From Niallia circulans (GTDB lineage Bacteria > Bacillota > Bacilli > Bacillales > Cytobacillaceae): DNA of 64,000 nucleotides. The stretch spans positions 4,404,001 through 4,468,000 of the forward strand of contig NZ_CP026031.1 in NCBI RefSeq assembly GCF_003726095.1, in the 5' to 3' direction. The position numbers and the translations under genes are program-made. Of the stretch, positions 7,652-16,900 are shown one piece after another (the stretch's first letter is position 1; each line of letters begins with the position of its first letter). Below the pieces are notes generated by a model. The model was not told the origin of the DNA, ran no database searches, and saw only the letters and a list, made by a program, of their open reading frames with translations.

Positions 7652-10600
7652 ATGAGGTTTAAATATAAAAATTCTATACCGAAAGTAAAGTGTAATGAAG
7701 AAGTTTCAACAGGTTTTCTAGTTTCAGATGATAAGGTTATTACAACTATTCATTCAATAAAAGAATATTTATCTGATAATACTAATCTAATCGAGACTAT
7801 TTTTCAAGACAAAAATGGAAAAAAGTTCACTAGACATGCAACACCTATTTTACCTAGTAATGGAGAAATAGATGATTTTGAAATTATTGCTTTGCAGCTT
7901 AATGAAACTGTTGGTGATACAAATTCGCTTGAATGTATAAAGTATTGTTTTGAGGATCAAGTAGATGTTTTTACATATGGTTATCCAGCTGTTCGAGAAA
8001 ATGAAGGTACATTAATTGAACTTAAACTACTCGGAGATAACGGTTACTTGGATTTGAAGGTTAATTCAGATTCTATTAAGGATTATCAAGGATGTTCAGG
8101 TGGACCTATTATATATAAAAACTTTGTAGTAGGAGTAATGTTAGAGCAAGTTGCCGAAAATGGGGAAGCGAGTCGTATTGGAGCGGTTAGCTTGATGAAA
8201 TATGAACAATATTTCAAAGAAATTGGCTTAGCTTTATTTGAAAAAGCTTCGGACATTTATCGCTTTGAAGAATTTTTAATGGGGTGTACTAACCCAAAAA
8301 TTTCCTTGGACTTTTTCAATTACGAAGAAAATGATTTTGAAGAGGATTTTTTTAGAATGCTTAGTACTCAAAGTACAATATATTTGCAGGGTAAAACAAA
8401 AGAAGAAGTGATGGGATATATTTTATATATTATTAAAACAAAGTCCAGGCACCTAATTCCTAAAGTGTTAATTGTAGAAGATTTAGAAGAATGGAATAAA
8501 TTAAAAGAGAGTTTCGAAGATAAAATTTTAATTCCGAATTTCAATGCTAATGAAATCACTTCTATTCCAAAAAACGTGAGTATTATTTTATATGGTGAAG
8601 AAGATTTTGTTAGTAATAAAAAACCTTTGAAACTTAATAAACGAACTCTAGACAATATGCGTGATAAGTTAACTGATGAAATTGGTGACGCAACAATAGC
8701 GCATCAGTTAGTTCGCCAATGTAATGGTTTATATTCTATTTTTAAACGGAAAGTATTTGAAGGTAAAAACGGTAAACCTAGATGGGAAGAATACACAGAT
8801 TTAAATTTGTTACCAGCTTTATTAGCAAGTTCATGGAAAAATAATTCTAAAGATAAATTATTTATAGAACGATTGATTAATATAAGTTATAACGAATATA
8901 TAGACTCTATTAAAGATGTTACGAATGGTGAAGATCCATTTATTTTACACTACAATACTGGTTATGAAGATGTATTTAAATTAGCAAATATTGAAGAAAG
9001 TTGGGAAATATTATTTTCTGAAATTACTAAAGATAAACTGCAACTATTTGAAGATTTAGTATTGGAAGTTTTTAGTGAAATACCAGCTAAATTTGATTTG
9101 CCTATTGAGGAACACTATCGGTCTAGATTACTAACGGATGAGGATTCAGAGTACTCTAGCAGCTTAAAAGGAGGAATAATTAGGTCTCTGATAGCTTTAG
9201 CATTAAAAGAGAATGCTAATACATTTGATACTCAAAGATATGTAGATAATATTATAGAAAGATTATTTCTCCAAACACAAAATTCAAAACAATGGTTTGC
9301 AATAGCGGAGTTTTTACCTTTAATATCAGAAGCTTCGCCATTTATTTTTGTTGATTTTTTAGAAAAGGAAGTTAATAATCCGGAATCGAAACTATGGGAC
9401 TTGTTTGAAAGTAAATCAGATGGTTTTTTCGCAAGAAATTATTATACTCATGTAATATGGTCACTTGAAAAGTTACTTTGTTTAGAAAATTTAGCACCTA
9501 GATCTATAAAAATACTAGTTAAGCTTGCAGAAAGGGATCTGAGTTATAAGATATCTAATAGTCCTTTATCCACACTAGGTCAAGCTTTATCTGGTTGGTT
9601 ACATGTGATAAATGTTAGTTTAGATGAAAAGATTGATTTAGTTGAATATATTGTTGAAACTAGCTCAATTGGATGGTTAATTTTGGAGCGAATTTTACCC
9701 GATAGGAGTAATCATGGCTCATTCTTGAGTATGACTCGTCTAGATTATAGGCCATATGAGTTTAAATATAAATTAGAATATAGAGATCAATTATTCAAAA
9801 CTTATAAGGCATACACTTCAATTGCAATTAACACAGCTAATAACGATTTAGAAAAATGGGGTGTATTATTTGATAAATGTACATTTATTGAGTTAGAACT
9901 ATATGATTTAGCCAGAGAAAAATTAGTTCAAGCGCTCTTTAATAATGAAATAGATGAAGTTAGATACACATTTAAAGAAAAATTAAGAGATATTATATAT
10001 AGACATAGATTCTTTAAAGATTCCGATTGGGCTTTAAGTGAAGTAAATGTAAAAAAAATCGAAGAACTATTTAATCTAATCACTTTTAAATGTGTTACTT
10101 ATAATTATTTGTATTTATTCACTAATGAAAAGCTAGTTGAGTTAAACCCTACTCCATATGATAGAAATGAAAGAACTGATTGGGACAAACAAAATGAAAA
10201 GTTGAAAGAAGAACGTATAAAAGCATTAAATTTGATTATTGAGAATCCGAAAGACTCTATTTGGAATTTGGTAAAGCTTTTAAGGGTTCATGATACAACT
10301 GGACGTTCACAACAAGTCATTGGAAATATTTTAGCTAGTGATATTTACAACTATAATTTAGACTTCGAATTTTTAAATGAGGCTTTGGCAAACTCAGCCG
10401 AGATCCTATTTATATCTTACGTCGAAAAGGTTTATAGTAAAGAAGGAATCAAGATAATAGAATATGTACTAAATTACTTAAAAGAAAATGATGAAATGGT
10501 TCTTCCTATATTAAAAATTGCACACGTTGATGAAAAAGTATTGGAATTACTAAGTGCGTACACGGAAGAATTACAGGATAAGTATTGGACGGATTTTGTA

Positions 10601-11494
10601 ATATATTGGGATATAGTTGATAACCGAGTAAAGGAGGAGGTATGGTTAAAACTTTTAAAGTATAAAAATTTTAATGCATTATTAAGAATGATAGATCTAT
10701 ATTTTCAAAAAGATTTAGAAAAAAATCTAATAATATTAGAAGCAATATTATCAAATCAAGAAGTTTTCACTATAAACAGTCAAAATAGCTACTTAATTAT
10801 TGAGGTATTTGAAAATATTTATAGAGAATCAAATCTAAATATTGAAAGAAATCTCTATTTAAGAATTTGTCATCTAGAATGGGAATACTTTAGTTTACTA
10901 ATTGATCAACTACCTCCTAAATATTTAATGGAGGAACTTAAAACTGACCCCAAATTATTAGCGTCATTAATTCAAGCAGCTTATAAATCTTCTAAAGAAG
11001 AAAAAGATATTGATGAAGTGAAAATAAGGTTAGGGAAACAGGCATGGGAAATTTTATTTAAATTAAAGTTTTGTCCATGTGTAGACGAAAATAACGATAT
11101 TTCGGAAGAAAAATTAGAAATATGGGTTAAAATATTTTTAGATGAAATTGATAAAAATGGACATGAGATAATAGGAAGACAGATTCTAGGCGAATGCTTT
11201 GCTTATTCTCCTAGGAATGATGAAATATTTCCACATATTGCGGTGTGTAAGGTATTTGAAAAATATTACACAGAAGATATTGGAAAAGGATTTGTATTGG
11301 GCATTTATAATAGCAGAGGTATTTATCAGGGAACTAATGGTAGAAAAGAAGAAGCTCTAGCTGCTCAATATGAAAATTATGCAAGAAAAGTTAGAATTAG
11401 ATACCCAAAAGTTTCGACTCAATTATTAAAAATATCTGAGGATTATAAGAGACAAGCTTTCCAAGAAAGGGAGCGTGCTTCTTATGACTTATAA
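7652..11494 (+). CDS. Trypsin-like protease fused to a STAND-like sensor with helical repeats (AVAST type 1-like)
   Basis: This 1,280-aa protein starts at ATG 7652, eight bases after AGGAG; an in-frame GTG at 7643 is part of the ribosome site. Residues 1-200 are a trypsin-fold protease with an apparent complete triad: His34 (TTIHS), Asp75 (DFEIIAL) and Ser149 (GCSGGP). Residues 240-330 run like the core strands of a STAND/NACHT NTPase, but the P-loop place reads YLQGKTKEE and lacks GxxGxGK[ST]. Residues 400-1280 are continuous alpha-helical sequence, as in the ligand-sensing repeats of STAND proteins. By analogy with Avs proteins, target sensing would release the protease. No phage target can be read here. 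Its 3' end overlaps a third, truncated gene. Confidence 0.82.
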   Translation: MRFKYKNSIPKVKCNEEVSTGFLVSDDKVITTIHSIKEYLSDNTNLIETIFQDKNGKKFTRHATPILPSNGEIDDFEIIALQLNETVGDTNSLECIKYCFEDQVDVFTYGYPAVRENEGTLIELKLLGDNGYLDLKVNSDSIKDYQGCSGGPIIYKNFVVGVMLEQVAENGEASRIGAVSLMKYEQYFKEIGLALFEKASDIYRFEEFLMGCTNPKISLDFFNYEENDFEEDFFRMLSTQSTIYLQGKTKEEVMGYILYIIKTKSRHLIPKVLIVEDLEEWNKLKESFEDKILIPNFNANEITSIPKNVSIILYGEEDFVSNKKPLKLNKRTLDNMRDKLTDEIGDATIAHQLVRQCNGLYSIFKRKVFEGKNGKPRWEEYTDLNLLPALLASSWKNNSKDKLFIERLINISYNEYIDSIKDVTNGEDPFILHYNTGYEDVFKLANIEESWEILFSEITKDKLQLFEDLVLEVFSEIPAKFDLPIEEHYRSRLLTDEDSEYSSSLKGGIIRSLIALALKENANTFDTQRYVDNIIERLFLQTQNSKQWFAIAEFLPLISEASPFIFVDFLEKEVNNPESKLWDLFESKSDGFFARNYYTHVIWSLEKLLCLENLAPRSIKILVKLAERDLSYKISNSPLSTLGQALSGWLHVINVSLDEKIDLVEYIVETSSIGWLILERILPDRSNHGSFLSMTRLDYRPYEFKYKLEYRDQLFKTYKAYTSIAINTANNDLEKWGVLFDKCTFIELELYDLAREKLVQALFNNEIDEVRYTFKEKLRDIIYRHRFFKDSDWALSEVNVKKIEELFNLITFKCVTYNYLYLFTNEKLVELNPTPYDRNERTDWDKQNEKLKEERIKALNLIIENPKDSIWNLVKLLRVHDTTGRSQQVIGNILASDIYNYNLDFEFLNEALANSAEILFISYVEKVYSKEGIKIIEYVLNYLKENDEMVLPILKIAHVDEKVLELLSAYTEELQDKYWTDFVIYWDIVDNRVKEEVWLKLLKYKNFNALLRMIDLYFQKDLEKNLIILEAILSNQEVFTINSQNSYLIIEVFENIYRESNLNIERNLYLRICHLEWEYFSLLIDQLPPKYLMEELKTDPKLLASLIQAAYKSSKEEKDIDEVKIRLGKQAWEILFKLKFCPCVDENNDISEEKLEIWVKIFLDEIDKNGHEIIGRQILGECFAYSPRNDEIFPHIAVCKVFEKYYTEDIGKGFVLGIYNSRGIYQGTNGRKEEALAAQYENYARKVRIRYPKVSTQLLKISEDYKRQAFQERERASYDL

Positions 11495-11582
11495 AACAAA
11501 TGAGAAAAATCCATTTCCTTATAGAGATCGTAGTATGGAATTTAAAAGGGAAAATATAGCTGGCAGTTATACAGTATATTAA
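11484..11582 (+). pseudogene. Truncated third gene of the MBL/protease operon
   Basis: An ATG 11 bp inside the end of the protease/STAND gene, behind AAAGGGAG, opens a 32-codon frame (TYKTNEKNPFPYRDRSMEF). It stops at 11580-11582 and is followed by non-coding, AT-rich sequence up to the element's right arm. The translational overlap is typical of a real operon partner. The short length suggests that only the 5' end survived, though a genuine mini-protein is not excluded. Confidence 0.55.
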
Positions 11583-11789
11583 ATATTATGAAATCCATAG
11601 ACAATCGAAAAAGCAATTCATTGTAGGACCTTTCTTCATTTCAATAAAGCTGTCTATACTTATAAGCCTTGTACAATACTTCAATATATGTTGATTTTAA
11701 GGAATAACATTGGCGCTTTAAAAGTACAGAACTTACCAAACGCTGATTTATCGATTTTAGTATATCGAATACCACATAAAGGAAAAATA
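11583..11789. other. Non-coding stretch before the element 1 right arm
   Basis: About 200 bp of AT-rich sequence with stops in all frames. I see no feature in it apart from its position between the truncated operon gene and the arm repeat. Confidence 0.5.
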
Positions 11790-11954
11790 TGCTAACAGTT
11801 AGCTAACGCAATCCAAAAAACGGTAAATCGCCGTTAAAGATGTTACAGTAAGCAATATCCAAAACATTGATTTACCGCACTTATTGCACATACTGTTAAA
11901 GATATTACAAACTCTCATCTTACGGTCGGCATGATGTGATAGTCGTCTGAAACC
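11790..11954 (+). repeat. Right arm of element 1 plus diverged att core (element 1/2 junction)
   Basis: The ~135-bp arm begins with GCTAAC-N4-GCTAACGCAATC. It carries two related blocks (CGTTAAAGATGTTACA and TGTTAAAGATATTACA) and ends with ACTCTCATCTTACGG directly before the core GGTCGGCATGATGTGAT. The same order recurs before the cores at 18465 and 23290. Repeated blocks next to a core fit arm-type integrase binding sites, but binding itself is inferred. Confidence 0.82.
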
Positions 11955-12023
11955 TTCGTATATAAGGATTTAACGTAAGTTAAGAGTCATTTGGCTAACA
12001 ACTGGCTAACATTTAATGCGTTA

Positions 12024-12135
12024 TTAGAGGCTTCTCATAATTTCACTGAACTTTTGGGGGCTTCTTTTTCATTTCTTGCCTGAAGTGAAGGTACGCATTT
12101 TTTTGTGATTTGAATATTGAATGTCCAAGGCTGTC
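12024..12135 (-). pseudogene. Integrase 3' end of element 2
   Basis: The minus strand codes GHS.., then a conserved tail like QEMKK..KF.ELMRSL-stop. This is the C terminus of the same integrase group as at 916, here with frameshifts, about 70 bp right of the att core. Upstream sequence (12136-12400) no longer resembles an integrase. It marks the left end of element 2. Confidence 0.68.
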
Positions 12136-12639
12136 CAAAAATTGCTTAATTGAGACAGCAATTGTGATGTTGAGTCTAATATTTCATATTAATTATTATT
12201 TTCTTAGGAATTTTGTTACGTCTGCAGGGCTAATAAATTTATGAACCAGATTAAACAAACTACACGCCTATGTCGGTTGAATGAAATAATATATATAATA
12301 GATACAAAGTATACAGATAATTAGATTTTTTACGAGGGTATAGTAAAATAGTATTAAAATATTTGAAACGAACATTATGTGTGATTGGAAGATGATACTA
12401 TTACTGAATGTAAATGTGGAATAATCTACTTAGGATATGGAAAGGAATTGTTGGTATCTTATTTGCTCATTCAATAAGGTAGGAGAAAATAAACTTATTC
12501 ATCCTCATTTAATAAAGAATCCTTTACTCATTGGTTTTAGTATATTTAAAACAAGGAGAGTTACGGAGAGTTCAATTTACTCTACGAATCTGTTGAATGA
12601 GATCTATTTTAAAAAAATACATTACAGAGGAGATATGAA

Positions 12640-13812
12640 ATGACCGGATTTTTAGATGTGAAAATATGCGAAGATTTTAGAGAATCCATAAATAAAACAG
12701 ATATTTTTATTTATGACAATGAATATAAAGAACATTACAATCTTTTTTGTGCTGTGATGGATAGAATGGATAGCAGTATTTCATATCTTAATAGAAATGC
12801 TAACCCACCGAAGTCAGAGGAAGAATTACTATTTTTTATCATGTATACATGTATGGTACTAGATGCTGTCAAGCAACTTTTAAAAAGCTTAGATATAGAG
12901 AACGTCTATTCAGATAAAGACAATGCAGTTTCATATAAATTTTTCAAAGATATTTGCGTAGCTCCCCCATTAAATATTCCTCAAGAAGATTGCCCAACTG
13001 ATGACAAGTTTTTTGAATATATACGCTCACTTTCGATGGCTCACCCATTTGAAACAAATAGACCAAAGTTTTTTAAAAAGGGCGAGATACAATATTCTCC
13101 TTTGGTTATCGCGAATAGTAACTTTATGAGTGCAAGAGGCATTAAGGATGGGGTAGGAATTCGGATATATTCCAATAAATTTGAAGAAGTTCAAGATCTA
13201 CTCTTTCCATTTAGCCTTCTCAAAGAATATATTAACTCTCGGTTTCTTCTTATAAAAAAAGCTACAGAAAAAGTGTATCAAATTATTGATAACAAAGAAA
13301 AGATTTGGAGAAAGGTCAAAGTTCCAAGAAACTTATCCCCCACTATTACTTTGGAATATATATTAGAAATCCTCAAAAGCCGTTATGAAAATACTTACTA
13401 TGTAGAACTTGGGATCAAATGTCTTAGTTGTGAAATAACAGAAATGGCAAATAAGGATATTGTTTCATCATATAAAAAAATCATAACTAATTTAATTCCT
13501 TGTTTAATTGAAGCAGTTGAAGAACTAGATTATGAAAAGATGGCTACGGCACTTGATAATGTATTGTCTGCCCGACCTAAAAATATACATGAAATGGGCC
13601 ATTACCAACTTGAAAAAATATTTGGCTACCTTCATGTTGGTAATGAATCATCATCTGAATATAAATGGGGCTTACAACAAGCGCAACATTTTGCAAATGA
13701 GTTTGCTGTGAAATGGGTCAAAATTAACATAGATAACATGAATGCAGACGAAATTAAACTACTAGTTCGTATTGCCTGTTATTTTGAGAAAAAGGAAGAA
13801 GGAAATTTTTAA
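12640..13812 (+). CDS. Unknown 390-aa protein paired with the SMEK-STAND NTPase
   Basis: This soluble protein has no signal peptide or membrane segment, and I do not recognise the family. The start is supported by GAGGAG seven bases upstream. The N-terminal ~200 residues mix helices and short strands with aromatic and histidine-rich segments (YNLFCAVMDRMDSSISYL; SMAHPFETNRPKFF). The C-terminal ~180 residues look all-helical. It lies about 100 bp upstream of a 1,419-aa STAND NTPase on the same strand and is the only other intact gene of element 2, so it probably works with it as a regulator, sensor or second effector. That role is inferred from position only. Confidence 0.65.
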   Translation: MTGFLDVKICEDFRESINKTDIFIYDNEYKEHYNLFCAVMDRMDSSISYLNRNANPPKSEEELLFFIMYTCMVLDAVKQLLKSLDIENVYSDKDNAVSYKFFKDICVAPPLNIPQEDCPTDDKFFEYIRSLSMAHPFETNRPKFFKKGEIQYSPLVIANSNFMSARGIKDGVGIRIYSNKFEEVQDLLFPFSLLKEYINSRFLLIKKATEKVYQIIDNKEKIWRKVKVPRNLSPTITLEYILEILKSRYENTYYVELGIKCLSCEITEMANKDIVSSYKKIITNLIPCLIEAVEELDYEKMATALDNVLSARPKNIHEMGHYQLEKIFGYLHVGNESSSEYKWGLQQAQHFANEFAVKWVKINIDNMNADEIKLLVRIACYFEKKEEGNF

Positions 13813-13915
13813 TTCATTCTAGTCAAATAATAAACTGTTATCTTGATTCTTAGCAGATACAACGATTAACCCGAAGCTCTGTTTATTTAAAAGCAATCGA
13901 TTTGGAGGAATGATG

Positions 13916-16900
13916 ATGAATAGAAATAATAATACAAGTATGTTTGTTGGTTATTTAGTAAGACTAAATGAATTTATTAAGGAAAATGGTCGTTTAAACT
14001 TGTTATCAACACATGTTCATGCTGAAAATTTTTATAGGGATTTGTTAAATTATTTATTTGGACTATCTTTATCGAATATGAATGAGGAAAAACAAAATGC
14101 AGCAGCAATTGATTTAATTGACCGAAAGTCAAAACTAATTATACAGGTATCTGCTACTTGTACAAAGCGAAAAATTGAATCTTCTTTATCAAAAGATATA
14201 ATAGCTGAATATAAAAAAGATGGGTTTCATATGAAATTTCTCTTTATTGGAAACCAGAATGAAAATATTAAAAATGGTACGTTTTTAAATCCTCATAGCA
14301 TTCATTTCAATCCTAAAATTGATATCATATTAACTAACGATTTGTCTAGTAAATTTATAGATTTAGATATTGATAATCAAAATAGCATAATTGAATTTTT
14401 GTCTAAAGAATTAGACCCCATTAACAATGTAGATAATCATTTTAAATTAAGTGATAACTTTATTGACACTCAGTTATCTATGAGTCTATCCTCTCTTGGA
14501 CCCCGCTATACTTCTGAACTAAACGTTGAGACGGAGAATATGCTCGCATTTGAAGCAATAACAATGAGTGAGTATTTTCAAAAAGAAAATTACAAATACT
14601 TGAGGAAGATTATTGATAGCATTAAGAAAAAGAGTGAAAGTTCGTTAGAAAGTATAGAGGGAAAAGAGTTTTATCGTCATTTTATGAATCAAATAGATTT
14701 GGATATAAGTGAAATTAATTCCTTTTTGGAAAGTCATAAAAATTTTGAGGAGAAGGTTGACCTGTTAAAAGAAGCACATGCTGTCTTAGATAACATTCAA
14801 GCAGCGTCAAACACTTACCTTGTATACGAAGCAGATTTTGATAAGAAAGATAAAGACTCACTTATAGATTATTTTAGAGAAATTACTATAAATATTTCAA
14901 ACTTCAATCGTTTTTTAGATCAAACTTGCTACAGATGTTTATATGATCCGTACTTATTATTACACGGAGAAGCAGGAATAGGTAAATCACATTTATTAGC
15001 AGATATGGCAAAGAAGAAAAGGGCAGAAAACCACATTGTCTTTCTTTTTTTAGGGCAACATTTTTCGAGCCAAATTGAGCCATTAAAACAATTACTAGAC
15101 AGTTTGGATTTAGCAGGATCAACTGACCAATTTCTATCGACCATAAATAGGGAAGCAGAAAGAACTGGTAAACGTGCTATTCTTATAATTGATGCATTAA
15201 ATGAAGGGGAAGGTAAAGGACTTTGGAAAAGTTATTTCCAAAGATTTACAGACAAAATAAAGCAGTATTCAAATATATCGTTCGTTTTTTCAATTAGAAC
15301 TCCCTTTATATCACAATTGCTACCGGAGGGTTTTATTGATATTAACAAAATAACAAAATTTAAACATCATGGATTTAGTAAAGAAGACTACAGTCCAGTT
15401 ACATCTTTTTGTTCCTACTATAAACTTGAAGAACCAGTTTTTCCATTATTAAATCCAGAATATGATAATCCATTATTTCTAAAGCTTGTATGTGAATTAC
15501 ATGCTAGTTTAAAGCGTAGTTCATTCGATCAAAATCTTAAAATATCAAATCTATTTTCATTTATAATTGATGACGTTAATAAAAAGCTCTCTGCATATAA
15601 TAGATTAGATTTTGACTCAAATCTGAATGTAATACATAAAATACTTGAAGAAGTTATAAGGGGGCAGCACGATTCTCAGTATAGGGAAATGGATTATATG
15701 AATGTTTATAGGAGAGTAAGAAAAGTTGCTACAGACTATACTAGCTTCGACACAAAAGTGTTAGAAGCCTTAATTCAGGAAAATATATTAATGGATACAG
15801 TTAACTATAGAGGAGAAAGAATTGTATATTTTGCATATGAGCGCATGGGTGATTATTTGTTAGCTAATTATTTACTTGAGCGATTCAGAACAAAAGGATT
15901 AAGTAGTGAAGAATTACCTAAGAACATTAGAGAAGATTATAATATTAATAAATACTTTAACACCGAGAGCAATATATCCTTTAATGTTGGATTACTACAG
16001 GCATTATCGGTTATTTTAGCAGATGAATTCAATATTGAGTTCTTCGAAGTTTTCCCAGAACATGAAGATAACTTTTCTGTTATGGAGTCATTTAACGATA
16101 GCTTAATATGGAGAGACGGGGTAAGTATTACTAAGACAACCAAAAATTATATAAATAAACATATATTCCGTTATAAATATTCACTTGACAATTTTTTAAA
16201 TGTACTAATCCAGAAAAGTTGCCTACTTGACCACCCATTAAATGCTAATACTTTATTCGAAATTTTGATAAAAAATCCATTGCCAGTAAGGGATTCTTTC
16301 TGGACTACAAAAATATCTAAAAGAGATATCAATATATTGAAGATTATTAACTGGGCTTGGGAAAATAGTAGAAAGATTGACGCTAGAACAGTTGAATTAT
16401 ATGAAATAACTTTAATTTGGACTTTGAGTTCCACAAACAAAGCAATTAGGGATTCTAGTACAAAGAGTTTAGTAAGTTTATTTAAAGAGTTTCCTGAAAC
16501 AATGATAAACATGTTACAAAAATTTCAAGATGTAGATGATCCATATATTTTAGAGAGATTATATGCAGCTGTATTTGGAGGAGTAGTTAGAAGTAACAAT
16601 TATGAAGCACATCCAAAAATCGCTAAATATATTTATAATGAAATTTTTTGTAAAAGTGAAGTATATCCACACGTCTTATTAAGAGATTATGCTAGACAAA
16701 CTATAGAATTTATTTTATTAACTTATGACATGCTAGAAATAGATAAGAGTAAAATTAAGCCACCTTATAAAAGCAAGTGGTATAAATCTATTCCTACGAA
16801 CGAAGAAATTGATCAATTAGAACAAGAACATACTAAAGATAAAAACACACGGGGAGTATATTCAGTTAATAGAATTGTTTCATCAATGACAACCGAGTAT

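Noticed and set aside
12437..12643. 68-codon frame just upstream of the 390-aa gene
   Set aside because: Composition looks random, there is no ribosome site and the end overlaps the well-supported start of the next gene.
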